Shown here in pieces: positions 1 to 10,048 of a DNA stretch of 64,000 nucleotides. The position numbers and the translations under genes were made by a program. A model generated the notes under the pieces. That model was not told the DNA's origin. It saw only the letters and a program-made list of their open reading frames with translations, and ran no database searches. This DNA comes from Flectonema sp. DT1601 (Eukaryota; Euglenozoa; Diplonemea; Diplonemida; Diplonemidae), in the NCBI GenBank assembly GCA_964019425.1, contig OZ025812.1, positions 434,001-498,000 on the forward strand. Direction: 5' to 3'. Position 1 is the stretch's first letter. Every line of letters starts with the position of its first letter.

Positions 1-263
1 TTTGCGCAGTGAGAAATGACGTCAAAGAATAGCTCGCGAGGTACAAAAGGTTCCTCCTGGATTACATTCCATCGAATTCTCCCGCTTTCGATATTGGAGA
101 GGACAGCTGTCAGTATGACTCCACTAATCGTGGCTGCTGCAGTCTCGCTAGCAGCTGCAGACATGCGCGTTGAGACCCTCATCTTCTTCAATGATCTCAC
201 TCTCACTATCTTCGAAGTCGTCATTTTCTTATCTTTTTTTTCGACATCGTTCCTCTTCATCAT
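1..263 (-). CDS. Partial ORF running off the window edge, function unknown
   Basis: A minus-strand frame is open from ATG at 263 to the window edge (about 87 codons). The ATG lies one base after a strong acceptor (TTTCCCTTACAG, ending at 265), the pattern seen at most genes here. The N-terminus is very basic (MMKRNDVEKKDKK...), followed by an Ala/Ser-rich and then a mixed stretch (VILTAVLSNIESGRIRW). I do not recognise the family. A second frame over 160-230 is acidic but hits a stop, so the frame choice is not certain. The C-terminal part lies outside the window. Confidence 0.4.
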   Translation of the reverse strand, partial: MMKRNDVEKKDKKMTTSKIVRVRSLKKMRVSTRMSAAASETAAATISGVILTAVLSNIESGRIRWNVIQEEPFVPRELFFDVISHCA

Positions 264-475
264 TCTGTAAGGGAAATATTTAAAGTGGAACTCAGAGTGT
301 TTGATGGTTCTGTTGTCTTTTTATTTTTTAGTTTTATTTCTTTTTACGCCACTCAAAAGGCGACTGTGTAATGTGTCCACAACCAGCTGATGAAAGTCAG
401 CAGTTTATTACTTTTAATTGTTGAAGAAGATCGTGTTCGGGCAATGGAAATAAAATAAATAATGAAGCGACCTGC

Positions 476-956
476 TCAGTTCGCAGCACAACCCGAGTAG
501 CTTGGAAGTGGACCAGCGAGGCCAGTTGGAAGTCCCGGGTTTGGCATTGGCCCCATTGGGTGCATGGTGTAGTTGCAGTGCTGTTTTTATTTATATTTTT
601 ATGCAATGATAATCAGAAATGATAAACACAATAATACAAACCCCGTTGAGGTCACAGTCTGGCACCTTTGGACCAGCCGATCCATCCTCATTTGTGGTTC
701 CCTTCAAGTTTGCTGTCCAGTATCCGTTTGATCCGTACATCTCTGGGGATGCGGCAAAGGTGATTTTATTGTAACCCATTTCGTGCTCTTTGTGTAGAAG
801 ACGAGTGTATTCTGTTAGAGGGTATAAAGTAAAGTAAAATCTAATCAAAACCAACAAACGCCATGACAACAACAGCCAACGATGATAAGTTCCATTTTGT
901 ACACCACTTCCTGTTTGTGATGGAAATATCACTAAATTCTCACTGAAGAAGTTCAT
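476..956 (-). CDS. Small Cys/Pro/Gly-rich protein, three exons, copy 1 of a tandem pair
   Basis: Model: exons 860..956, 642..811 and 476..580, with introns of 48 and 61 nt and GTTTGT donors. Phases agree (97, 170 and 105 nt give 123 aa plus stop). ATG at 956 follows an ...ATCTTAG acceptor by a few bases. The best-supported part is exons 2 and 3, with Y/G/N-rich sequence (MYGSNGYWTANLKG), paired cysteines (PDCDLNGHC) and CNYTMHPMGPMP, ending SGCAAN. The neighbouring gene at 1171-1585 has CSYTLHPGGPALD in the same position, so the two are diverged tandem paralogues. Function is unknown. The start exon is the weakest part, because its N-terminus does not look like a signal peptide. Confidence 0.5.
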
Positions 957-1170
957 TCTTTCTAAGATGTGTTCCCGCTAGGGGTTCATTAGTTGGTAGA
1001 GAGTAAGTTATTTCCTTCAATTGGATTTTTTCTTTTTTTTCCCTCTCCCTTTTTCAGTTATTGTAGATTTTCTTGTAAAACGAAAAAAATCAAATGGTGT
1101 AGAATGCCGCCAATCAACTTTAAGAAGGTAGCGGTGGTGTCTCTCTTACAAACCAGGTGTCAAGGTGACA

Positions 1171-1585
1171 CTAAAAGCTTCCGAAGTCATCAGCAGGCGC
1201 AGCAGCAGCAGGACCACCGCCAGAGCACTTCGCAAGGTTTGGCATCTGTTGTTAAGTAGCTTTTATTGTTTTCAAGTGTTCATCAAACTAAAAACAAAAT
1301 TCTGACAAACCTTCGCCCCATTAGCTAACCCAGAAACAGTGTTGGTGGCATCAAGAGCAGGACCTCCTGGGTGGAGAGTGTAACTGCAAACTTCCCCTGA
1401 CGACTTGCTCGAGATACCACACGTCTGCTTACCTCCCCACGAGTACCTTTTTTGTTTTATTTTCTTCCTTCAAAGAAAGAACATTTAAAACTACAACAGT
1501 AACATACCATCCACTTGTTCCGTAGGTGGAAGCCTGGCCGTCAAATGGCATTGCGTTCATCTTATAAAGTGTAAAAGTGTAGTTT
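1171..1585 (-). CDS. Small Cys/Gly/Ala-rich protein, 3' exons, copy 2 of the tandem pair
   Basis: Three minus-strand exons can be supported: 1508..1585 (acceptor TTTATCACCAG, donor GTATGT), 1311..1446 (donor GTTTGT) and 1171..1245 (acceptor ACAACAG, stop TAG). The phases join into NYTFTLYKMNAMP ... TSGWYSWGGKQTCG ... EVCSYTLHPGGPALD ... AKCSGGGPAAAPADDFGSF. The acceptor of the middle exon is an unusual AAAAAAG; an alternative acceptor 20 nt upstream keeps the frame. The first coding exon lies between 1586 and 1814 and I could not place it: no ATG in the right phase joins cleanly. The CxYT(L/M)HP core, shared with the 476-956 gene, shows tandem duplication. Function is unknown. Confidence 0.5.
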
Positions 1586-1814
1586 CTGGTGATAAATATG
1601 TTGTGATTGTTTAAAATAGAAATGATGACTACCAAAGGGGCGGTCGTCAAACAAATTGTATCAATTAGGAGTGTAATGCTATCCGCTATCCGTCTTCATA
1701 ATACAAAAACCTAAATTCAAAACAAATATTCCCATCATCGGGTATCAGACGAGTTGGTTTGATTTCCCTTTTGATATGTAACGGCGTCTCTTCAATCTAT
1801 TTTACAGGTAGTCC

Positions 1815-2252
1815 CTATGAGTGGGAATTTGTATTAATATTCGCGCTAATAAATCCAACTACGATACGTTGATTCTGTTCTTCTTTCATCCATTGTTGAA
1901 TATCAGTTACTTGAGAGAGAGCTGGTGAGGAACTAACGAGTTGCTCGAATAGTAAAATGAGAGATTGCGGATCAGCAGAATGCAGCTCTTCGAGAAAATG
2001 ATTTCTCTTCACAAGTTGTGAGTTCATACGGACACGCCAGCCGAAGCATCCGCCTGCCACAGTCGACAGACCAACGTGACTTCCGGGTCCTGAAATTACC
2101 ATCGCAGCCATACCACTCAGTACTGCGCAAGCTGTTGAAGTGTACGTCGATCGCTTCCTGCTGACCCACCACTGAACCGCCTCCGCTTCATTTTCCATCA
2201 GCCAATTGTGAAGATCCCTCGCCTTCAAGCGGTCTACACTTCCAACATCCAT
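1815..2252 (-). CDS. 145 aa protein with a central hydrophobic hairpin, unknown
   Basis: Single-exon frame of 145 codons. ATG at 2252 lies about 21 nt after the acceptor TCTCGTACTCAG. The soluble N-terminus (VDRLKARDLHNWLMENEAEA) is followed by two short hydrophobic stretches around residues 40-75 (TACAVLSGMAAMVISG and GLSTVAGGCFGWRV), then a charged helical C-terminal half. A mitochondrial or ER inner-membrane hairpin protein would fit, but I recognise no family. Downstream of the p40-like gene by about 140 nt, on the same strand. Confidence 0.65.
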   Translation of the reverse strand: MDVGSVDRLKARDLHNWLMENEAEAVQWWVSRKRSTYTSTACAVLSGMAAMVISGPGSHVGLSTVAGGCFGWRVRMNSQLVKRNHFLEELHSADPQSLILLFEQLVSSSPALSQVTDIQQWMKEEQNQRIVVGFISANINTNSHS

Positions 2253-2392
2253 TCCGACGTGTGTAATATCTGAGTACGAGACAATGAGATGCTTGTTGTG
2301 ATTTAATACTTTTTCATACGAACGAATTAAATAAGAAGTCGATTGCTACTTTTTGTAATGAAATACTCAAATTACTCAGCTAAGTGGAGTAA

Positions 2393-3471
2393 TCAAACAG
2401 AGTCTATGTTAGCACCTGTCGAACTGATGACACATTGCGTGATTTGCTTCCCTTCTTCACTACCCTTGTCGGTTGAAATAAAATACTGAACTCCAATCCC
2501 AAGATTTAAAGGAGGCTGAGAAATTGGAGCAGATTTCCACGGAGAGAAGCAACTAGATTGTGTGTCGATGAAGACCCAGCGCGATGAAGAATTACTGCAG
2601 CGAGCAATGTGCTCTTTTATAACAGTCGAAGAGAAGACACCTTCAGTGACGGTAATGTTGAGTGTTGCGGCACCTTTCGGAAGTGAAGGAAAATCAGATG
2701 GGTGTGGGGAGCCCCCGAGTAGAGTTATTGAAAGCCATTCTCCAAACTGATCAAATTGAGATTCTCCAGTCTCGCGGCTCCTCTTAAGTGAAGAATAGAT
2801 ATCTGGTCGAAAAGGACACATAACTGATGTTTTTATTAATTCTTTAGAACTATGTTGAGACCATCCCGTCAATACTCCTTTTGGGATAACAACATCACCA
2901 GCGGAGACAACATTTTCAGTTAACGGCATTCGACGCAAAGCCGCCAACACCCGATCAGAAATTTCACTTTTTCCATCGAGTGAGATATTTAAAAAGAATT
3001 TATTGTTATGTCCTCGAGTTCCTTTGAGTCCAATCTTTTTGTAGTCGTCTTCGGATATCTGAACTAATAAACATTTATTAATAATTCTAAAGGTGTTACA
3101 CAAACTGTACGCTACAACATCGAACTTCTGCATCAAAAGAATAATTCCAGCGACGGATAACAAATCACCTAATGTACATCGTACCTTGCTGTATGATGAC
3201 GACGGGCCTTTAATAGCAGTACCTGCAGAGGATGTTAATATCGTAGTAGCGATTCCACAGTAGCGAACATTTCTTCCTTCTGCCAGCTTTCTCTTTCCAG
3301 AAGGGAAGTTATCGCAGGCGCGTTGAACTGCCGATTCCTTCTCCAATTCATCGGCGAACACCATTTTCAAATCCAACGGGTGCTGTAATAGAAGTTAATA
3401 TAAAATCGAATATTATTTCATTGAATAGGAAGACATCACCACAATCGACTACTTACCACGACATCCCTCAT
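2393..3471 (-). CDS. RNase P/MRP subunit p40-like protein
   Basis: Exon 1 is only 15 coding nt (3457..3471, ATG AGG GAT GTC GTG, donor GTAAGT), then a 74-nt intron, then 2393..3382; total 334 aa. ATG follows a very strong acceptor (CTCCTCTTCCCCTTCAG) by 16 nt. The middle (LLVQISEDDYKKIGLKG ... FFLNISLDG) resembles RPP40 (LILSLDKDTYEETGLQG ... KFIVSIDL), and the C-terminal third (EGVFSSTVIKEHIARC, RWVFID, FSPWKSAPI) matches the order of the RPP40 C-terminal block, recalled from the human protein. Members of this family are protein subunits of RNase MRP and RNase P, which process pre-rRNA and pre-tRNA. Similarity is by eye and distant. Confidence 0.6.
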
Positions 3472-3644
3472 CACTGAGTAACTTGTTACTGAAGGGGAAG
3501 AGGAGAATGTAAAAAAGTAATCATCGATTGTAATCCGTTATTGCTGCCGTTGTGTATCACTTTTCAATATTAATATTAATTATTAACCTTCATGTAATTA
3601 TCACATTGTGTAGTTAATGTGATGAAACATCAGAAAGCTCCGCC

Positions 3645-3861
3645 TTAAGATGAGTTAGCGTAAATGATTGAATAGCCTTCGGCATTCCCTGGAAGTTGGA
3701 GGTTTCCTGTTTAGGTTAATAAACTTACAATGATGCTGCTCACGACTGAATTATATTAGAAGGAGAACCAACATACCTGGATTAACGACAACTTTCTGAT
3801 TGGCTGGTAATGTAAACGCGTATCCACCTGGTCTTGGTGCGTTGATTCCCTGTCCCGGCAT
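3645..3861 (-). CDS. 48 aa Pro/Gly/Asn-rich protein, two exons, copy 1 of a tandem pair
   Basis: Exons 3777..3861 and 3645..3706 with a 70-nt intron (GTATGT ... ACCTAAACAG); 147 nt gives 48 aa plus stop. The protein starts MPGQGINAPRPGGYAFTLPA, continues NPGNLQLPGNAEGYS and ends IIYANSS. It aligns along its whole length with the next gene upstream (4169-4378), including the intron position inside a Gly codon and the core PGNLxLP. It has no signal peptide or membrane segment. Function is unknown. Conservation of both protein and intron between the two copies is good evidence that these very short genes are real. Confidence 0.75.
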
Positions 3862-4168
3862 TTTCTAGTGTAGGAGAAAGTGTGTAGTGTCTGTTGAGAA
3901 ATAGTCTTTGTATTGCCTAACACACTCTCATGAATTAAACCAACTCAGGCAGTGGTACTTCTAATGTAATGTTTGGTATGCTGAAATGAAAAAATAAATG
4001 AATGTATTCTTACACAAATTCAACTGTTGTAATTATGTTGTGTATTTCATCACCGTGACGGTGTGATTGCACTTATTCAGGAATCACTTCTTCTCATCCC
4101 CTGTTAAGTAAATATTTCTTTTTATTGGACAGTTTTCTTATTAAGTTGCAGCAGTAATAGTTGACATC

Positions 4169-4378
4169 TTACGACTTCTGGTATGTCACTGTATAACCTG
4201 CAGGTGAGATAGTTATTGTGGTTATTTAATAGAGAATACAGTTCACATTAAAAAAAACTCATCACATACCAGAGTTCTGAGCAGGAAGATACAAGTTTCC
4301 TGGTAGGATGTTGTAGGCCTGGTTTCCCGGAAGGGCGAAGGTGTAACCTGCTCCACCCTGTGCTGGCTGTCCTGGCAT
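4169..4378 (-). CDS. 45 aa Pro/Gly/Asn-rich protein, two exons, copy 2 of a tandem pair
   Basis: Exons 4270..4378 and 4169..4197, with a 72-nt intron (GTATGT ... CTCACCTGCAG) splitting a Gly codon; 138 nt gives 45 aa. ATG at 4378 lies about 20 nt after the acceptor TACTATCCTCTATTCAG. It starts MPGQPAQGGAGYTFALPGNQ and contains ILPGNLYLPAQ, then ends NSGYTVTYQKS. It is a diverged copy of the 3645-3861 gene (shared MPGQ, GYxFxLPxNQ, PGNLxLP and a terminal aromatic/Ser stretch). Function is unknown; a small cytosolic, flexible or self-assembling protein is possible. Confidence 0.75.
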
Positions 4379-4985
4379 TTCTGTGTACGTGTAGATCTGA
4401 ATAGAGGATAGTATTTAAAATGATACACGACTACTAAATAATATTAAGAGAGATGGTGCAAACAGTTAGAGGACACCGATACCAATTCAAAAGATGTCAT
4501 TTGAAAGGTGTTGGAAAAATTAATATTATTTATGTTGAAAACAAACCGTTGAAGTTGATGCTCCTGTTAGAAGAACTCTTTTGCATGAAATACATTTATG
4601 GGGAGTGTAAATGAGAGATTAATAGTAATCCATCCTTTTAGAGTTAAGCTCCAGGGACATCATTCCATGTTGAAGATCAAGAAAAATCCATCGGAGCTCA
4701 CCAGGATAAGGCTAACTATGTCTACTTGCTGTTCGCTTAATTTAAATTTATGTTAAAGACGTCTGCGCATTTAACTACTAAAGTTGGGTTTTTAGTCCAT
4801 CTAAGGAGTTGTCGTCATCCATCTTGTGCCATCATTTGTCCAATAGCCGGAAGTGTAATTGTAACATCCACATTAAGGTTTTATTGTTATCATATGAAAA
4901 CCAAATTCTTTAGTTCGGAAGACATAGAGATATCCTACTAAAGAATAGAAAGGTGTGTTTCTCCTAAGCTTAAACAGCTAAATGA
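4379..4985. other. Intergenic stretch, no gene seen
   Basis: AT-rich spacer holding the pyrimidine-rich acceptor of the 45 aa gene at its low end. A minus-strand fragment near 4800-4860 (NYTSGYWTNDGT in one frame) recalls the YGSNGYWTAN block of the 476-956 gene but has no convincing splice sites and ends quickly, so I do not call it a gene. Confidence 0.5.
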
Positions 4986-5186
4986 TCACACTGAGAAGTC
5001 TTTCGACCTGCCATGGGTCGAACTCGCGCACGGCTTCTCCGTGTGCTCAGTCTTGGACAATCGCCCCGACGGAATTTGGAAATATCGCTTAGCTACAATA
5101 TAGCAAAAACAAAAACGTGTAAAATAGCTGACCATAACAAGCAACCTGAAAAGCATCAATGGCTGAGAATAAAAGATCACCCGCAT
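4986..5186 (-). CDS. Possible 66 aa small membrane protein
   Basis: Minus-strand ATG frame of 66 codons just downstream of the GT31 gene. The N-terminal third is hydrophobic (LMLFRLLVMVSYFTRFCFCY), followed by a GC-richer, hydrophilic tail (QIPSGRLSKTEHTEK ... KDFSV). The tail contrasts in composition with the AT-rich flanks, which is the main support. The acceptor before the ATG (ATTAAAG) is weak, and an acceptor (TGCTATATTGTAG) also occurs inside the frame. It could instead be 3'UTR of the glycosyltransferase gene. Confidence 0.3.
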   Translation of the reverse strand: MRVIFYSQPLMLFRLLVMVSYFTRFCFCYIVAKRYFQIPSGRLSKTEHTEKPCASSTHGRSKDFSV

Positions 5187-5224
5187 TCTTTAATCTTACA
5201 GTCAGGCTAATGAATTGATTCTCA

Positions 5225-6520
5225 TCAAAGGTGTGGAATATCAGGCCACTCAGAGAACTTTCCTGTTTTAGCGAAAGTGTCATTCTCTCGAGGGCATTGC
5301 AGTCTTTCAATCCAATGCACGACACCCTTTGGGAGGACAGTTGTCACTCTGAGAGGAGGAAAGTCGTTATCTCGGAATCGTAAAAAGAGTTCCCAATACA
5401 CTAAAGGATCTGTAGGGATGTGATGAATAGCGAGTGAGTTATTACGAACTGGTTGTTCAATTGAAAAGTGTCCGTGAGCGTCATGAAGTCGACAATCAGA
5501 AATTGGAGTAAATGGAACTCCTCCGACAGAGAACCAAATCCCAACCGCAACGTCTTCAAATGCGAAGGACGTGAAGTTCTCAGCAATCAGACTGTCTCTG
5601 ACCCAATCAGCTAAATCATAGCTGAGACCAATTAATATTCCACTAGTTCTAAATATTCCCATGTAATTGGAACCTCTTCCATAATACACTCTAGGCAGTC
5701 GATAACTCTCTAACTCATTCACTAGTAGGTTACACCGATAGAACGCATCGTCATCTCCTTTGAGTATGTAATCCGTTTTAAATCTATCTACTGCGTAACT
5801 GAACCACGCGTACGTCTTCTGACTCATACCTGAAAGGACAGATATGGGTTTACCTTCATAAAGCCGTTCTCCTTTTTTAGCTGGAACACCTTCCTTGATG
5901 TTGAAAAAGACGATGTCTTTGTGTGACAATCCTTCTCTTTGTAGGCGTTTTGAAATATTATAATCTTGAGATGGATGAAAGGCAAGAAGGTACTTGACTA
6001 CCATCTTCGCGTTCTGGTGTTTCTTTCCATTCCACACAGAAGAATACCAAAAGAATGTTCCTCTTTGAATATATCTCCGTCGTGCTCCACTTGTTGTGTC
6101 GGTGCTGGGAATTCCCAAAACTACTTTCCACGCTCTGTCGGGATCGACGTCATCTTTAAAGATATCGTGTTTGATACTTTTTATCAATAGAGGGATTCGA
6201 ACTGAACGTCTTTCATGTGTTTTAATACGAAGCGAACTATCAATTGAAGCGTTAGAAGGATTCCCTTTTTCAGGAAACGGATTTTCCTTTGAAAACGGGT
6301 ACTGGATCTGCTTTGAATTGTAGGCACCGCTGATATCTTGTATCAAACTTGTTGTTATTTTCTTTCGATTCTTCCACAGGTTTTCAAATAATGATGGCGC
6401 ACTCTTTTGAGTATATACTCGTATTTCTAAAGTCTCAGAATCCCGTACATAGTAGAGTAAATTTGTTATAATCAGCAATACGACTGCGAAAGTTGTGTAT
6501 ATCATCCGTTGCTTTATCAT
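5225..6520 (-). CDS. GT31-type (beta-1,3-galactosyltransferase-like) type II Golgi glycosyltransferase
   Basis: 431 aa, single exon; ATG at 6520 lies about 20 nt after the acceptor TTTAAACTAACAG. A short cytosolic tail is followed by a signal anchor at residues 7-24 (IYTTFAVVLLIITNLLYYV), a stem of about 100 residues, then the catalytic domain. Typical motifs are the RRRYIQRGTFF block near 147-157, the metal/nucleotide-sugar site KGDDDAFY (255-261) and FEDVAVG (321-327), whose acidic residue is usually catalytic. Several NxS/T sequons lie in the lumenal part. GT31 and related protist GT67 enzymes add Gal or GlcNAc in beta-1,3 linkage to surface glycans in the Golgi. The exact sugar cannot be told from sequence. 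Confidence 0.85.
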   Translation of the reverse strand: MIKQRMIYTTFAVVLLIITNLLYYVRDSETLEIRVYTQKSAPSLFENLWKNRKKITTSLIQDISGAYNSKQIQYPFSKENPFPEKGNPSNASIDSSLRIKTHERRSVRIPLLIKSIKHDIFKDDVDPDRAWKVVLGIPSTDTTSGARRRYIQRGTFFWYSSVWNGKKHQNAKMVVKYLLAFHPSQDYNISKRLQREGLSHKDIVFFNIKEGVPAKKGERLYEGKPISVLSGMSQKTYAWFSYAVDRFKTDYILKGDDDAFYRCNLLVNELESYRLPRVYYGRGSNYMGIFRTSGILIGLSYDLADWVRDSLIAENFTSFAFEDVAVGIWFSVGGVPFTPISDCRLHDAHGHFSIEQPVRNNSLAIHHIPTDPLVYWELFLRFRDNDFPPLRVTTVLPKGVVHWIERLQCPRENDTFAKTGKFSEWPDIPHL

Positions 6521-7073
6521 TGTAACAACCCACCCCTTCTGTTAGTTTAAATAAGAGTTTAGAAGACAAAAAGTAACTGAGAGTTAATTTATACTTCATG
6601 TCATCGTCCCAACTCCGTACTTGCTGATGAATGTCGATAAGTTCCAAAGAGGTCCCAAAACACGAAGACCTGTTCAGACTTGAGCGACTCTCAGCAAAAT
6701 TCTATCCAACTGACTTGTAGATAGAGACCACAAGAGAGAACATCACCACTCACGGACTATGAAAAGAGTACGTCGAAATGAATTACAATTTGGAGGCTAA
6801 AGGGATTCCTAAACAAGAAAACTATTTTTATCTCTACAAGAAAAACGGATCGCACCTGTCAGAAATGTTACCACAAGACGGATTATCAGAAATGCGATTC
6901 GAAGGTTGCGGCTGATCAACAGCCAACCTGCTGGACTGAAGCAGGCAGTTAAATTAAAAATATTTTGTAATGAAAATCATAACAATCATTACCGTGAGAA
7001 CACTTACAGTCATCTGACGTCTTCAGAGTGACAGCAGACATAGAGCAATAGTTCCACACCAAACAATTCAACT
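6521..7073. other. Intergenic stretch between GT31 and coiled-coil genes
   Basis: Contains the GT31 acceptor at its low end. A short minus-strand ATG (7041) followed by a GTAAGT donor and a good TGCCTGCTTCAG acceptor gives only a 17-residue frame, and no acceptor precedes that ATG, so I do not call a gene. Confidence 0.5.
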
Positions 7074-7805
7074 TCACTTCCCTCGGTAAGTACTTCTAAC
7101 TGGTACAGTTGGAGACATTGTCTTGCGATTGCCAGCTCCAGCAGACGTCGTTCTAACGAAATTCCTTCGCGGAGGAGGAGATGTTCTTCTAGGTAGTCCT
7201 CTCATCGTTGGAACACCCGTTTGCGGGATGTGTCTTCGGTACTCTTGTAGTTCTTTAGTTAATTGAGTTATTTTATCGGCCTGAGTTATCATATAAGCTG
7301 CTGTTGATTCGGGTGACTTTGCTTCGTCGTATTTCCGTTGAGTAATCGAAAGAGATTCCGAAAGGAAGTTAATATGATTAGACTGAGTGACTATTTGATA
7401 TTGCATTCCAAGACGATATTTTTGTTTGTATGAGCGACCAATTCGCTGCAGCGCAATAATCGCACGGAGCTCATGTCCTTTGAGAGTTCGGGGGGTTACT
7501 TGTCGGCTGGTTGCTTCCTCATCTTCGGTAGAACTCCTTTTTGTTACTTTTTCAATTTTTTTAACAATTCGATCGATGTTGCCGACTGCCTCTTCGAGTA
7601 GAGGGTTCCTGGCGTACTTCCCAACATTGGCACCATTTTCAGATGGGCTTCCGTATGCAGTCTTTCCACAAGAAAGTATTCTCTGAATATTCTGAACAAC
7701 ACTTTCCAGTTGTTTGGCGCGAACTTCTTCTTCGCTATCGTACAGCGGGCTGTGGGGTCGCCCACCGTCAGCCATTCCAACTTCTTCACCTTCGCGTTCA
7801 GCCAT
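7074..7805 (-). CDS. 243 aa helical/coiled-coil protein with an IQ-like segment and basic Pro-rich tail
   Basis: Single exon; ATG at 7805 about 15 nt after the acceptor TATTCATATCAG. The acidic N-terminus (MAEREGEEVGMADGG) leads into helices (VRAKQLESVVQNIQRIL, AVGNIDRIVKKIEKVTK). An IQ-like stretch follows around residues 115-132 (AIIALQRIGRSYKQKYRLG), which could bind calmodulin-like proteins. The C-terminal 50 residues are basic and Pro/Arg/Thr-rich (RGLPRRTSPPPRRNF), ending VRSTYRGK. I recognise no family; a cytoskeletal or flagellar scaffold would fit the composition and the nearby EF-hand genes, but that is inference. Confidence 0.7.
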   Translation of the reverse strand: MAEREGEEVGMADGGRPHSPLYDSEEEVRAKQLESVVQNIQRILSCGKTAYGSPSENGANVGKYARNPLLEEAVGNIDRIVKKIEKVTKRSSTEDEEATSRQVTPRTLKGHELRAIIALQRIGRSYKQKYRLGMQYQIVTQSNHINFLSESLSITQRKYDEAKSPESTAAYMITQADKITQLTKELQEYRRHIPQTGVPTMRGLPRRTSPPPRRNFVRTTSAGAGNRKTMSPTVPVRSTYRGK

Positions 7806-7844
7806 GTTCTAGCTGGACCCCTGATATGAATATGAATTAGAATA

Positions 7845-8048
7845 TTAGTTTATTAAATATGAGATCGTTACTAACATCAGTTGAAACACAATTCCAAATA
7901 TCCTTCCAACCTCACCAAACCTCCTCCTAGTGAAGAAGTGATTGCGGGTGGTAATGTCTGAGAGTATCGACACAACTGTTCGATAACTTCTCACCAACTG
8001 AAACACAAAAAAGGAAACAATGCGAGTGGGAGCTTTTATCAGTTGCAT
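7845..8048 (-). CDS. 67 aa small hydrophobic/basic protein, unknown
   Basis: ATG at 8048 (MQLIKAPTRIVSFFVFQLV) with an acceptor ACAACTACTTACAG about 31 nt upstream. The body is basic and helical (TTRNHFFTRRRFGEVGRIF) and the end hydrophobic (GIVFQLMLVTISYLIN). Two possible membrane segments flank a positively charged loop, as in small mitochondrial membrane proteins; this is only a resemblance. A competing frame over 7927-8130 is also open. An alternative model would treat the TTTGTGTTTCAG inside the frame as the acceptor of a longer gene. Confidence 0.45.
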   Translation of the reverse strand: MQLIKAPTRIVSFFVFQLVRSYRTVVSILSDITTRNHFFTRRRFGEVGRIFGIVFQLMLVTISYLIN

Positions 8049-8129
8049 GCGAGCCGACCGCCAGTACTTTCTTCAACCTGTAAGTAGTTGTGTAGTGATT
8101 AAGAAAAGAACGATCTCCTTTTAACATCA

Positions 8130-8430
8130 CTACAACAAAGCAGCTGCTCCAACAACTACAGCCACTCGATTCTGGGAGTTGTACATAAAGGGGATGGGGT
8201 TTCGTGCGTAAAATTGTTCCGTTAATCGCAAAAGGGAAACAAGGGATGGGATTTCTGGGTATAAACTACTAACACTGGCTGGTCTCTTTTTCATTCTATT
8301 TCTTAACTGCTGACTTTTACTGTTTGTTTGGTGCGCACTCTTGCGCTGACCCTTCTTGCAGCAGGCCATACAAAAAATTAACAAATAATGAGCCGCTGTA
8401 CTTACACAAAACGAACACTCTAACTTAGAC

Positions 8431-8438
<8 letters not shown>
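8130..8438 (-). CDS. Candidate small protein overlapping the stop of the EF-hand gene
   Basis: ATG at 8438 overlaps the EF-hand stop (GATGCCTAA: ATG in one frame, GCC TAA in the other) and is one base after a possible acceptor (GATATCACTCAG). The product starts MPKSKLECSFC; there a perfect GTAAGT donor may remove about 51 nt, rejoining at KKGQRKS without a frame change. The tail (SLYPEIPSLVSLLRLTEQFY ... RVAVVVGAAALL) has ordinary protein composition. Alternatively, splicing exon 3 of the EF-hand gene to this acceptor would make it an alternative C-terminus of that protein, because the phases fit. Function is unknown. Confidence 0.4.
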
Positions 8439-9654
<1,216 letters not shown>

Positions 9655-10048
9655 ATTTGTTGTTTAGATCTGAAAAATGTACGTCAACTTCTTCCATCAC
9701 ATATATAGTATCCAATTTAAAAGGAAGTAGTGTGTCATCTGATGTGATTAGTATCTGTAAAAACTTGATATTTATATTTAACGGAATTACAACGTTCAAA
9801 TCGAATCGATAATTACAAAAGGCTGAACAGAAATATTACAAACAACACGGTGCCACAAAACTTATGGGGAAACAGCAACATAAAGCTAATAAGAAATCAC
9901 AATTAAGTGGCGACGGCTGCTTAACGTGCCGATCTAGTTATGAGCAAAGGAAAAGGAAGGGAACGGATGTCAACTTCGTAGTAATTGTGTTGTCATGGTG
10001 GTGGTTAAATTAATAACTAAAGAGAGATCACCAACTACTTAATCTCCA
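9655..10048. other. Spacer between EF-hand and myosin genes
   Basis: Holds the ATTTTTCAG acceptor of the EF-hand gene and the 3'UTR region of the myosin gene. I see no further coding signal. Confidence 0.5.

Noticed and set aside
5014-5090. GC-rich block with GAGTTCGACCC on the minus strand that resembles a tRNA B-box
   Set aside because: No T-stem pairing, acceptor stem or A-box at proper spacing.
6881-7041. Minus-strand ATG exon (MSAVTLKTSDD) with GTAAGT donor and TGCCTGCTTCAG acceptor
   Set aside because: Joined product is only 17 residues and no acceptor precedes the ATG.
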